From positions 676,001 to 740,000 of the forward strand of contig NZ_CP136520.1 in assembly GCF_032813545.1 (NCBI RefSeq): a stretch of DNA of 64,000 bases, in the 5' to 3' direction. Under the pieces are notes generated by a model. It had not been told where the DNA came from, ran no database searches, and worked only from the letters and a program-made list of their open reading frames with translations. Positions 36,876-45,943 of the stretch are shown piece after piece. The stretch is from Nodosilinea sp. E11. Its GTDB lineage: Bacteria > Cyanobacteriota > Cyanobacteriia > Phormidesmidales > Phormidesmidaceae. Made by a program: the position numbers and the translations under genes. Position 1 is the first letter of the stretch. Each line of letters starts with the position of its first letter.

Positions 36876-38186
36876 CTAACGTTCCATATCTTCTAGGGCC
36901 TTAGGTACCGCAGCGGTGAGCACTTCGCAGCCGCCCTCGGTCACCAGCACATCGTCTTCAATGCGGATGCCAATGCCTCGCCAGCGATCGTCGATCTGGG
37001 GCTGGCCTTCGACCGGCTCGTAGGTGGGTGAGATGTAGATGCCTGGCTCCACCGTGACCACGTTGCCCACCTCAAAAGGTTTCCAAGTTTTGTCGGGGTT
37101 GCGTAGAATGCCCGCATCGTGAACGTCTAGGCCCAAAAAGTGGCCGGTGCCGTGCATGAAGAAAGCTTTGTGCTTTTTCTCTTCGATCAGAGTGTCTACG
37201 CTGCCCGCCAGCAAACCCAGTTCCACTAGCCCTTCGGTGATAGTGCGGGTAGCAGCATCGTGGAACTGGTTGAAGGGGGCACCGGGCCTGACAGCCTCAA
37301 TGGCCCGCAGCTGCGCCTCCAGCACCAGCTCGTACAAAATCCGCTGCTCATCGCTGAAGCGCCCCCCCACCGGGAAGGTGCGAGTGATGTCGGCGTTGTA
37401 GTAGTCGTAGGCGCAGCCTGCATCGATCAGCAGCAGGTCGCCGTCCTGCATCTGGCAGTTGTTCTCAACGTAGTGCAGAATGCAGGCGTTGGCACCGGCA
37501 GCCACAATCGAAGTATAGGCTGGCCCCATCGCCCCTTCTAGGCGAAAGATATGCTCCATCTCCGCCTGAATTTCGTACTCGAAGCGACCGGGGCGAGCGA
37601 TCTCAAGGGCGTGATTGTGGGCCTTAGCCGCGATCGCGATCGCCCTTTTTAGCCGATCAATCTCCTCAACGGACTTCACCCGCCGCAGGCTTTGCATCAT
37701 CAGACCGGCATCTTCGAGCGCCACCGGGCCAGTGCCACGCTTGTAGTAGGTAGCCAGCAACCGCTGCCAGTGGCGCAGCATGCGCTGGTTCATAGCCTCA
37801 TCGTAACCAAGGTGGTAATAGAGGCGATCGGCTTTGTCTAAATACTTGGGCAGGTGCTCATCCAGTTCGGCGATCGGGTAGGCCGCATCGGCCCCAAACT
37901 GCGCTTTGGCCTGCTCAACCCCAACCCGGTAGCCCGACCAGGTTTCTTTTTCTGGATCCTTAGGTCGAACAAACAGCACAAATTTGTGCTCCTCGTGGTG
38001 GGGGGCCAGCACCGCCACTGCCCCCGGCTCGTTAAACCCCGTCAAGTAGTAAAAGTTGCTGTCTTGACGAAAGGGATAATCCACATCGTTGTGCATCACC
38101 GCTGGGGGAGCGCTGGCGAACACAGCGGTACTACCGCCAATCAAATCCATCACCCGCTGGCGACGTTGGCTATACACATTGGTCAT
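36876..38186 (-). CDS. pepP: Xaa-Pro aminopeptidase
   Basis: A 436-residue M24 metallopeptidase with intact ligands: IDAGCAYDYYNADITRTF (two Asp), MHGTGHFLGLDVHD (His), and VTVEPGIYIS and IRIEDDVLVT (Glu residues). The N-terminal creatinase-like domain has FRQDSNFYYLTGFNEPG. It removes N-terminal residues preceding proline, in the cytoplasm. ATG at 38186 is used rather than the GTG one codon upstream. It is a useful contrast with the degenerate M24-like protein at 25382. Confidence 0.9.
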   Translation of the reverse strand: MTNVYSQRRQRVMDLIGGSTAVFASAPPAVMHNDVDYPFRQDSNFYYLTGFNEPGAVAVLAPHHEEHKFVLFVRPKDPEKETWSGYRVGVEQAKAQFGADAAYPIAELDEHLPKYLDKADRLYYHLGYDEAMNQRMLRHWQRLLATYYKRGTGPVALEDAGLMMQSLRRVKSVEEIDRLKRAIAIAAKAHNHALEIARPGRFEYEIQAEMEHIFRLEGAMGPAYTSIVAAGANACILHYVENNCQMQDGDLLLIDAGCAYDYYNADITRTFPVGGRFSDEQRILYELVLEAQLRAIEAVRPGAPFNQFHDAATRTITEGLVELGLLAGSVDTLIEEKKHKAFFMHGTGHFLGLDVHDAGILRNPDKTWKPFEVGNVVTVEPGIYISPTYEPVEGQPQIDDRWRGIGIRIEDDVLVTEGGCEVLTAAVPKALEDMER

Positions 38187-38349
38187 CACAACAGCTTAAA
38201 CCCCAAGATCAGTGACCCAGCAGAACGCCCTAGGATGGCTATAAACAAGTGCATTTAAGCAAGTATTACCTGTTTTACCATCCTTGGCAAAGCACTGGCC
38301 GCCCCTTCCCCCACCCGTGGGGTCTGATCTGGGGCCTTAACCGTTGCCC

Positions 38350-39117
38350 CTAGGCCCTGGGGTACTGGTAAACCTGAATGCGCATACCCTCACTAGGCAA
38401 ATCATTGGGGCGCACGCCTAGAGAACCACTGGCGGCTCGGGTCACCGGGGTGCCCGGCATGAGGGCCAAAAAGTTATCAACGGGGTCAAGATCGCAGCTT
38501 TCACCGGCTACCGAAGACGAGTAATGGGTCGGAATCACAATCTTAGGTCTAAGAACCTGCACCGCCTGTACAGCTTCAGCCGCCGTGTAGGCCTTCGGCC
38601 CACCCCCGACAGGCACCAGCATAATATCAGGGCGACCTAGCAAAATCTGCTGTTCTACCCCTAGCGGTGCAGCGGCTCCGCCCATATGGACAATAGTGAC
38701 GCCCCCTTGGGTCCATTTCCAAATGGTATTAGTGCCAAAGCGACGGCCCCCTTGGCGATCGTGAGGGGTAAGAATGCCCTGCACCCGCAGGTTGTCAAAA
38801 TCATATACCCCTGGATCAGTCAGTACACGGGGCTCACCGGTCAACTCGTTGAGATAGCCCTCGTCAAACAGGCGGCTGCTGATCATGACAATATCAGCGG
38901 GCACAGCCGGAGAAGGGAAGCCAGCTGTACAGCCAAGGCGGCGGAAAGGGTTCACCAAAATACGTCGTCCGCCACCAGTAAATAGAAAAGACGTATGGCC
39001 AAGGCTGCGCACAGTAACCCCTGCGGCTTGGGCCTGGGCGGCTGGGCCGACTAGCCCAATTCCCAGACTAGCCCCTAGGCCCGCCCCTGCATAACCCAGT
39101 AGTTTTCGCCGTTGCAT
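38350..39117 (-). CDS. MBL-fold (UlaG-like) protein, degenerate metal site, Tat-type signal
   Basis: A 255-residue protein. The start MQRRKLLGYAGAGLGASLG resembles a twin-arginine-like signal, so it may be exported. The body looks like UlaG/L-ascorbate-lactonase MBL proteins: SLGHTSFLFTGGGRRILVNP, where ILIDP is usual, and VIPTHYSSS. The HxHxDH motif that should supply metal ligands is replaced by ISSRLFDEGYLNEL. A canonical HxGD is also changed (VHMGGAA). It may have lost metal-dependent hydrolysis. Confidence 0.75.
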   Translation of the reverse strand: MQRRKLLGYAGAGLGASLGIGLVGPAAQAQAAGVTVRSLGHTSFLFTGGGRRILVNPFRRLGCTAGFPSPAVPADIVMISSRLFDEGYLNELTGEPRVLTDPGVYDFDNLRVQGILTPHDRQGGRRFGTNTIWKWTQGGVTIVHMGGAAAPLGVEQQILLGRPDIMLVPVGGGPKAYTAAEAVQAVQVLRPKIVIPTHYSSSVAGESCDLDPVDNFLALMPGTPVTRAASGSLGVRPNDLPSEGMRIQVYQYPRA

Positions 39118-39302
39118 GACTCTCTTACTCCTGCACGTATAACTTTGGCTAGCCTAGTGTAGACCTCAAACCACCGGTATTTCCCCCTAATTTGGGCCAG
39201 CAGTTCAGCTGTACACTCCGCTTGAAGGTGCAATTTCAGATGGGGTCCCTAGTTTAGCCAGAGGGTTAACATTGGGCCGGTAAAGATGGGGCACCCAGCA
39301 GG

Positions 39303-40004
39303 CTAGCCGTTATTTTGCAGCAAGTTGAACTGGCGTAGCACCTTCAGGTTGTCGGGGGTCAACATTTCTTGCAGGTTAGCCACATCTTTTAGCAGGCGAA
39401 TTTCGCGGGCATACTCCTGCTTCAACACATTGATGTAGCGATCGCGATCAGCTTCGGTTTTGGCTTGGCCCAGCATGTGCAAAGCCAGGTTGACATTGCC
39501 TAGGGGTTCGCGCAGATCTTCGGAGAGCTTGCTCAGCAAGTTTTCTTGCATGGTGGCCAGTTCGGTGTTGTCATGCAGTTGCTGGGTTAGGGTTTTAGCG
39601 CGTTCGGCTTCATCTCGGTAGGGCTGCATTAGAGCAGCATTGCGCTCTAGCCGGGTGCGAATCGCCCGCAGCACTTCCTGGGGGCGAAAGGGTTTAGTCA
39701 GGTAGTCATCGGCCCCAAGATCCATCCCCTCGCGCTGGTCAAGACGGTCGGCTTTGGCCGTCAAAAAGATAAACGGAATGGTTTGGGTCGTTGGGGTTTC
39801 CCGTAGCACCTTAACAACTTCAAATCCATCCATCTCTGGCATCATCACGTCGCAGAGAATGAGATCGGGCCGATGCTCTAGGGCTGCTTCAACCCCCTGG
39901 CGACCATTGTGGGCGATGACCACCGCGTAGTTCTCAAGGGTCAAAATATCCTGTAGGTTATCGAGTACCGACGGCTCGTCTTCGATAATCAGAATTTTGG
40001 TCAT
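39303..40004 (-). CDS. Response regulator with a pseudo-HisKA C-terminal segment
   Basis: A 233-residue protein. The receiver domain (residues 1-125) has ILIIEDEPSVLDN, the phosphoacceptor Asp in LILCDVMMPEMDGFE, and FLTAKADR and DDYLTKPFRPQE. The C-terminal part (about 140-210) has a dimerisation-helix sequence similar to HisKA, but the H-box reads LSEDLREPLGNV: the phosphorylated His is replaced by Glu. No ATP-binding domain follows. AAGGA precedes the ATG at 40004, which supports it over a longer upstream frame. It lies downstream of the 1841-residue kinase and could be its partner. Confidence 0.82.
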   Translation of the reverse strand: MTKILIIEDEPSVLDNLQDILTLENYAVVIAHNGRQGVEAALEHRPDLILCDVMMPEMDGFEVVKVLRETPTTQTIPFIFLTAKADRLDQREGMDLGADDYLTKPFRPQEVLRAIRTRLERNAALMQPYRDEAERAKTLTQQLHDNTELATMQENLLSKLSEDLREPLGNVNLALHMLGQAKTEADRDRYINVLKQEYAREIRLLKDVANLQEMLTPDNLKVLRQFNLLQNNG

Positions 40005-40161
40005 GGCGATATCCTTAGGGGCAGCTAAGCCTAAATACTCTTCTGAGTTTGCCCAATTTTGAGGGTTTGGACGCGATGCCTTCATCAATCTGTTCTTTCA
40101 TACAGATAACCATCCTCACCGAGCGAGCTAGATAACCGCTCAAGGTGGGCTTCATCCGCCG

Positions 40162-43100
40162 TTATTGGGATAGGGTCGATGACTCTAGTAACCAACGAGG
40201 AAACCCCAGGGTGAAGGTAGTGCCCACGTCAACAGAGCTATGACAGATAATGTCGCCCTGGTGTAGCTCAACCAGCTTTTTGACAATAGAAAGCCCCAGA
40301 CCGGTGCCAGGGATATTGCCAACATTGCGGGCGCGGTGGAAGGACTGAAACAGATGCTTAAGGTCTTCGGGAGGAATGCCAATCCCTCGATCTTGGATTT
40401 CGATAGTGATGCGATCGCCTTGATAGGCAATGCGCAGGTCTACCTCGCTATCGGGGTAGGAATATTTGAGCGCGTTGGAGAGCAGGTTGGTGAGTATTTG
40501 ACGCAGCAACCGTTGGTCAAACATCAGCAGCCTTGAGCCGGCGAGATCGACCTCCAGGCCAATGCGAGAATTGCCGTCGCTGAGGTTGAGATCGTCAATT
40601 AGATCTTGGCAGAAATCGTCAATTGCCACAGGCACTAACTTGAGCTGAAGCTTGCCCGCCTCCACCCGGCTGAGCATGAGCACATCTTCTAACAGCTGGG
40701 TCATATGGACCACAGAGTCTTGGATACGGGCAAGGTGCTTGTGCTGTTTGGCTGTATCAAGGCGATCGCCATAGTCTTGCAAGATGCCCGCCGAAGAGGC
40801 AATCACCCCCAGGGGCGTGCGGAACTCATGGGAGGTCATCGAGACAAAGCGCGATTTGAGGTCGTTAAGCTCCCGCTCGGTTTCCAGGGCTCTGCGCATC
40901 TCAGCCTCGGCCTGCTTGCGCTCGGTTTCTAGCTGGGCCTTATCGCTAATATCTTGACAAACGCAAACCAGCCCGACGCCATCAATTTGGGTTAAAGACA
41001 CCTCTTGAGGAAAAGTAGAACCGTCGCGGCGCGAGGCGATCGCCTCTCCGCGCCAGTGGTGATGCTCGGCCAAGTAGGGAAATACCGCTTGCTCAAAGCG
41101 ATTAATTTCGGCGTCAGAGTAGAGGCAGTGCCAACTTTGCCCCAGCAGATCGCCGGGTTCAAGGCCAAACAGCCTACAGTGAGCCGTATTCACAAAGATG
41201 TAGCTGCCCTGGCTATCTAAAATAGCGATGCCATCGCTAGCGGCCTCAATGGCAGCAAGCTGCTGCTGCATCGACTGTTCGGCTCGCTGGCGCTCGGTAA
41301 CGTTGCGAAAAATGCCCCGAGTGGCCACCCGGACTCCATTCTCAATGCGCACATTAACACTGCCTTGCAGCAAAATTTCTTCGCCTGTCTTCGTCATCAG
41401 GGCCATTTCCACAGGGTCGATGGCGGTACAGTCACCCTGCAAAAGGGTTTGAAAAAGCTGCTGATAGTGCGGAATACAGCTAGGACTCAGCACATCAAAA
41501 ATGGTGTATCCCTCAATCTCAGCCTGGGTATATCCCAACGTATTTAGCCAGGCCTGGTTGACAAACAGCAGACGACCATCGGCCATAGAGATGCTCTGGA
41601 TCAGGTCACTGGCATTGTCAAAAAAGTCTTGGAGGAGTTCTTTACTCTCCCGCAGGGCCACCTCCGCCAGCTTGCGGGCGTTGATGTCGCGACAGACGCA
41701 AATCAGGTCACCATTGGCGCTCAGGGTGAGCGAAACATCTTCATAAAAGGTAGTGCCATCTTTACGAGTAGCTACGGCCTCGCCTCGCCAGTGCCCCTGG
41801 GCTGCCAGCGCAGGAAAGACCTCGGCGGCAAAGCGATTAATTTCGGCTTCAGAATAGAGTATCTGCCAGGACTGCCCCAGCAGTTCCTCGACCGAGTCAT
41901 AGCCAAATAGACCGACATGGGCCTGGTTAAGGTACTGATACTGGCCTTCTCGCAGAACAGCGATGCCGTCGATGGCGGTTTCAATGGCGAGTAACTGACG
42001 GCTAATTTGTTCTTCGGCCTGCTTGCGGTAGGTGACATCGGAGATCACCGCCAAAAATATTTTCTCGGCTTCGCGTTCAATTAGCTGTAGGTGTACATCC
42101 ACAGGGTAACAGCTGCCGTCAGCGCGCTGATGAACCATCTCAAAGCTGAGTTTCTCAGTTTCGTGGCGGCGGAGGGGAGCGCTCAGAGCCGCAAACTCGG
42201 TTTCGGAGAGCTGAGGCTCAATGTCGAACAGCGTCATCTGCTGCATATGTTCTAGGGAGTACCCCAGGTTGTCTAGGGCTCCATAGTTGACATAGCTAAA
42301 TCGCAGGGTGTCGGCGTCAAAGATGTAGATTTCATTCAGGCTGGCTTCTAGAATGCTGAGGAGGCGGGTGCGTTCTGCTTCTGCCCGTTTGCGGATAGTA
42401 ATATCTTCAATTTCAGCGACGAAATGTAAGGGTTGCGCCTCCCGATCGCGAACGGTACTCACGCGCACAATCGCATCAATCGTGGTGCCATCTTTGTGAA
42501 GGTAGCGCTTTTCGAGTTCGAAGGTTTGGATTTTGCCTGCGGCCAGCTGCTCCATAGCCTGCTGGCTAGCCGCGCGATCGTCGGGATGGGTAAGGCTGTT
42601 GAAAGCCTGCGCGGTTAGCTCTGCCGGGGTATAGCCCAGCATGGTGCAGAGGGCTTGATTGACCGTGAGAAACTTACCCGTGAGATCGGTGGTGGTGATA
42701 CCAATGGGGGCACTGTCGATGGTTAGGCGCAGTAGCTCTTCGCTGTGCCGTAGCTGTTCCTGACTCCTGAGCAGGGCGGCGTTGCTCGCCAGGAGAGCGG
42801 TATTGCTAGCGGAGAGTTCGCTAGTGCGGGCCTCAACCCGTGCCTCTAAGTCTTGGTTAAGCTGATAGAGAGCATCAATGGATTGCTGACGCTCAAGTTC
42901 GGCGGCGGCACGGGCGGCAAAGATTCTCAAGATGCCTTCGACGTGGGGCATGTTGTCGATAGGCTTGTCGTCTAAGATGCACAGGGTGCCAATGGGCTGG
43001 CCCTGGGTGTTGAGCAGGGCAACGCCACAGTAGCTCTCGGCCCCTAGAAATGCAATTTGCTCATTGGCGAAATGGTCTGATAGGTGGCTGGAGCAGCAGT

Positions 43101-45687
43101 AGACCTGCTGCTGGAGGGTGAGTTTGCAGGGAAGATGGGTGAGATCAAAGCTGATATTGGGCCGCAGCTGGTTCTGGGAGTATAGAGCGAGGGTTTGCCC
43201 CTGGTCACGGTCACAGGTGGTCACCAGGGCGTGCCGCACATTTAGAGCGGTGGCTAGGTGTTCGACCAGAGCTTCGAAGAAGTGTTCTCCGGTGACAGAG
43301 GCAGTGCCTTCTACCAGGCTTTGAAGCGCGGCGGTGGCCTGTTTCTCGGCATATTCTAGCCGCTTGCGTTCGCTGATATCGCGCACAATGCAGAGCACTT
43401 CATTGGGGCCGGAGACGGCGATCCGGGCTTCTTCGTAGAGCGTCTTGCCGTCTGTCTCGTCCTCATACTCATACTCATAAACCTGGGTTTGCCCAGTGGC
43501 TAGAGCCTGCTGGATATAGCCCATCCGCTCTTGGGCGAGGCTTTCGGGTAGGGCTTGATAGATGCTTCGGCCCACCATAGTGGTGAAGGGTTGAATCACT
43601 TTAAACCCGTAGGAGGGTAAAAAGTCGAGGTAGGTGCCATCCCCTTTAATCCGAATCATCAGGTCAGGAATGGTATCGAGGAGCGCTCGATTGGTATCTT
43701 CGCTCTTGCGCAGGGCCGCTTCGGCCTGGCGGGTTTCGGTGATATCAATGCCGGTGCCGATGATATAGTCGACCTGGCCCTGGTCATCGAGCAGGGTGGA
43801 GTGGGTCCAGGCGATCAGGCGGCGATCGCCGGTTTTGGTCAGCCAGTAATGTTCTGACACCCCTCGGGAGCGGTTGGACAAGACATCGTCAATCAGATTT
43901 TGGATAGGGTCACGGTCTTCGGGCGCAACCAAAAACTCTGAGACCCGTCGGCCTTGTACCTCGGCTAAGCAATATCCGGTCAGCTGCTGGCAGGTATGGT
44001 TAAACTGCACAATCTGCCCCTGGTGGTCAGAGACGACAACCAGGGCTCCGGCAGCGTGCAAAATCGCACTGGCAAAGTTACGCTCCTGTTTGAGTTCCTG
44101 TTCGGCCTGCCGTCGTTCTTGAATCTCGGCTTGGGCCTGCTGGTAGAGCTGGCTTTGCTGAATGGCAATGGCTAGCTGGGTGCTGAGGCGATCGAGTAGG
44201 TCGAGGTTGTGGTACTCCCACGCCTTGGCCGCCGCGCATTGGTGGGCCTCTAGCAGGCCCCACAACTGATTGTTAATCACGATGGGGACAATCAAATATC
44301 CCTTAATCTGTAGCGACTCTAAAACTGCAAGGTGATCGGGGCTGAGATTGGCCTGATAGATGTCATCGACAATCTGCTGGCGATGCCCGAGGGAGTCGGT
44401 CTCTACCCATTGGAGAAAGCAAACATCGCGGCAGTGGCTCCCCAGGGTAGGGCGCCAGGGGGGATCTACGGCTTCGGCGGTAACGGTGCCCTGCCGCTCG
44501 TTGTCAAACTTGTAGATCACAACGCGATCGCATTCTAAAAATCGCTTTACCTCCTGCACTGACGAAGTCAAAATAGGGCTGAGATCAAGCGCCTGGCTGA
44601 TCTGGCGGGCAAAGCTGGCGAGAAATTCTTCGCGATCGGCGCGTTTCTTGAGCTCAGCCGTGCGCTCAACTACCTGCTGCTCTAGGGTCTGGTTGCGACT
44701 GTGGAGCAGCTCTAACTTTTCGGCTTCGAGCTGGTGAACGCGCTCTTGCAAAATCTCGAGGGTTTCGTAGATTTCGCCAGCGCTAAAAATATTCAACATG
44801 CTGGTTTGGGTGATCAACCCAGTCAGATGTCCCTCGCGATCGGTAATCACCAGCCGCCGAATCCGCTTTTCCTGCATGAGCTGATGAGCCATCCACAGGC
44901 TGTCTTGGGGATACAGGCAGCATAGGGGTGCACTCATCACCGTTGCTGCCGATAGCGTCGCCAGGTTGAGACCTAAACACTGAAATTGAACGATGTCGCG
45001 CTCAGTAACAATACCGATGGGTTGGGGTGCCCCGCCAGCAGGATGCGGAGCCACAATGACGACGCAGCTAACGCGGCCATTGGCCATCTGGCGAGCAATC
45101 TCTAAAACAGAGGTGGTGGGTTGCGCCTGCACCACCTGCGGCTGCATCACTTCTTCAATCTGCCGCAGGCGCAGCAGATCGAGCAGCTTAAGCAGCTGCC
45201 GCAAACTCTGGGGCGTCACCACCCCCAGCAGTTTCCCCTGCGGATCGCCCCCTTGCCGATCGACAATGGGCAAATGGCGAATGTGATGGCGCTGCATAAA
45301 TTGCAGGGTCGGGAAAACATCCGTCAATTGCTCTAGGCCCCAGGTAATGACTGGGGTCGTCATCACATCAGCCACCGTCAGGCCTTGTGCCGAGCGCCCC
45401 TGGGCTGCCAACCGCACCAAGTCACGTTCGGTACAAATGCCGACTACCTGACCCTCAGCCATGACGATCGCACAGCTTTCTGCGGTCGCAGCGGTAATCT
45501 GACCAGACCCATCGGCGATCGAGCAGGCACTATGCTGAGCCTGGCCAATGCCGGCTATCACCTCCATCAGCGGTGCTTCAGGACCAAAGATAACTGGGTT
45601 CGGGAGAATGGCATCGGTGAGGGCAGAGCCCGTCCCTTGAACACCAGAAGCACTGAGGGAAGGCAGCATAGGTGTGCTTGTAACCAT
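40162..45687 (-). CDS. CBS/GAF/multi-PAS sensor histidine kinase
   Basis: A 1841-residue kinase. Domain order: two CBS pairs (about residues 28-305), coiled-coil (310-345), GAF (355-515), two PAS (540-780), GAF (795-945), five PAS (1010-1590), HisKA (about 1610-1675) and HATPase (about 1720-1835). The H-box is MTSHEFRTPLGVIASS; the N, G1 and G2 boxes are visible as NLLSNALKYSY, DRGIGIPPE and GTGLGLSIVKKL. No transmembrane segment is seen, so it is a soluble sensor. CBS domains usually bind adenosyl nucleotides. PAS5 and PAS7 are near-duplicates. The response regulator at 39303 follows at a 157-base interval. Confidence 0.88.
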   Translation of the reverse strand: MVTSTPMLPSLSASGVQGTGSALTDAILPNPVIFGPEAPLMEVIAGIGQAQHSACSIADGSGQITAATAESCAIVMAEGQVVGICTERDLVRLAAQGRSAQGLTVADVMTTPVITWGLEQLTDVFPTLQFMQRHHIRHLPIVDRQGGDPQGKLLGVVTPQSLRQLLKLLDLLRLRQIEEVMQPQVVQAQPTTSVLEIARQMANGRVSCVVIVAPHPAGGAPQPIGIVTERDIVQFQCLGLNLATLSAATVMSAPLCCLYPQDSLWMAHQLMQEKRIRRLVITDREGHLTGLITQTSMLNIFSAGEIYETLEILQERVHQLEAEKLELLHSRNQTLEQQVVERTAELKKRADREEFLASFARQISQALDLSPILTSSVQEVKRFLECDRVVIYKFDNERQGTVTAEAVDPPWRPTLGSHCRDVCFLQWVETDSLGHRQQIVDDIYQANLSPDHLAVLESLQIKGYLIVPIVINNQLWGLLEAHQCAAAKAWEYHNLDLLDRLSTQLAIAIQQSQLYQQAQAEIQERRQAEQELKQERNFASAILHAAGALVVVSDHQGQIVQFNHTCQQLTGYCLAEVQGRRVSEFLVAPEDRDPIQNLIDDVLSNRSRGVSEHYWLTKTGDRRLIAWTHSTLLDDQGQVDYIIGTGIDITETRQAEAALRKSEDTNRALLDTIPDLMIRIKGDGTYLDFLPSYGFKVIQPFTTMVGRSIYQALPESLAQERMGYIQQALATGQTQVYEYEYEDETDGKTLYEEARIAVSGPNEVLCIVRDISERKRLEYAEKQATAALQSLVEGTASVTGEHFFEALVEHLATALNVRHALVTTCDRDQGQTLALYSQNQLRPNISFDLTHLPCKLTLQQQVYCCSSHLSDHFANEQIAFLGAESYCGVALLNTQGQPIGTLCILDDKPIDNMPHVEGILRIFAARAAAELERQQSIDALYQLNQDLEARVEARTSELSASNTALLASNAALLRSQEQLRHSEELLRLTIDSAPIGITTTDLTGKFLTVNQALCTMLGYTPAELTAQAFNSLTHPDDRAASQQAMEQLAAGKIQTFELEKRYLHKDGTTIDAIVRVSTVRDREAQPLHFVAEIEDITIRKRAEAERTRLLSILEASLNEIYIFDADTLRFSYVNYGALDNLGYSLEHMQQMTLFDIEPQLSETEFAALSAPLRRHETEKLSFEMVHQRADGSCYPVDVHLQLIEREAEKIFLAVISDVTYRKQAEEQISRQLLAIETAIDGIAVLREGQYQYLNQAHVGLFGYDSVEELLGQSWQILYSEAEINRFAAEVFPALAAQGHWRGEAVATRKDGTTFYEDVSLTLSANGDLICVCRDINARKLAEVALRESKELLQDFFDNASDLIQSISMADGRLLFVNQAWLNTLGYTQAEIEGYTIFDVLSPSCIPHYQQLFQTLLQGDCTAIDPVEMALMTKTGEEILLQGSVNVRIENGVRVATRGIFRNVTERQRAEQSMQQQLAAIEAASDGIAILDSQGSYIFVNTAHCRLFGLEPGDLLGQSWHCLYSDAEINRFEQAVFPYLAEHHHWRGEAIASRRDGSTFPQEVSLTQIDGVGLVCVCQDISDKAQLETERKQAEAEMRRALETERELNDLKSRFVSMTSHEFRTPLGVIASSAGILQDYGDRLDTAKQHKHLARIQDSVVHMTQLLEDVLMLSRVEAGKLQLKLVPVAIDDFCQDLIDDLNLSDGNSRIGLEVDLAGSRLLMFDQRLLRQILTNLLSNALKYSYPDSEVDLRIAYQGDRITIEIQDRGIGIPPEDLKHLFQSFHRARNVGNIPGTGLGLSIVKKLVELHQGDIICHSSVDVGTTFTLGFPRWLLESSTLSQ

Positions 45688-45943
45688 GACAGGACGAATC
45701 AGGCGCGTTAGCTAAGTAAACCCCAGCGCTCGAAGCACTGAACTTTTCAAGCTTATCTGCTGTTTTTGAGAGTTTGAAGGTTCTGTCGTGATTTGTGAAC
45801 TTTGCGGCCAGGCCCAAAGCCGCTACCCAAGCCCGCTTGGTTACCGCCTAGGTAGCTCGACGAATGCCCAGATCGCTCCAAAAGCGTGGCAAAAGCGTGG
45901 CAAAAATCCTGCGGAACTACGGCGCATCGCTGAGCAGTGATGA

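Noticed and set aside
40162-45687. Phytochrome or cyanobacteriochrome interpretation of the GAF domains.
   Set aside because: No bilin-binding Cys-His motif is seen in either GAF; classified as a non-bilin sensor.
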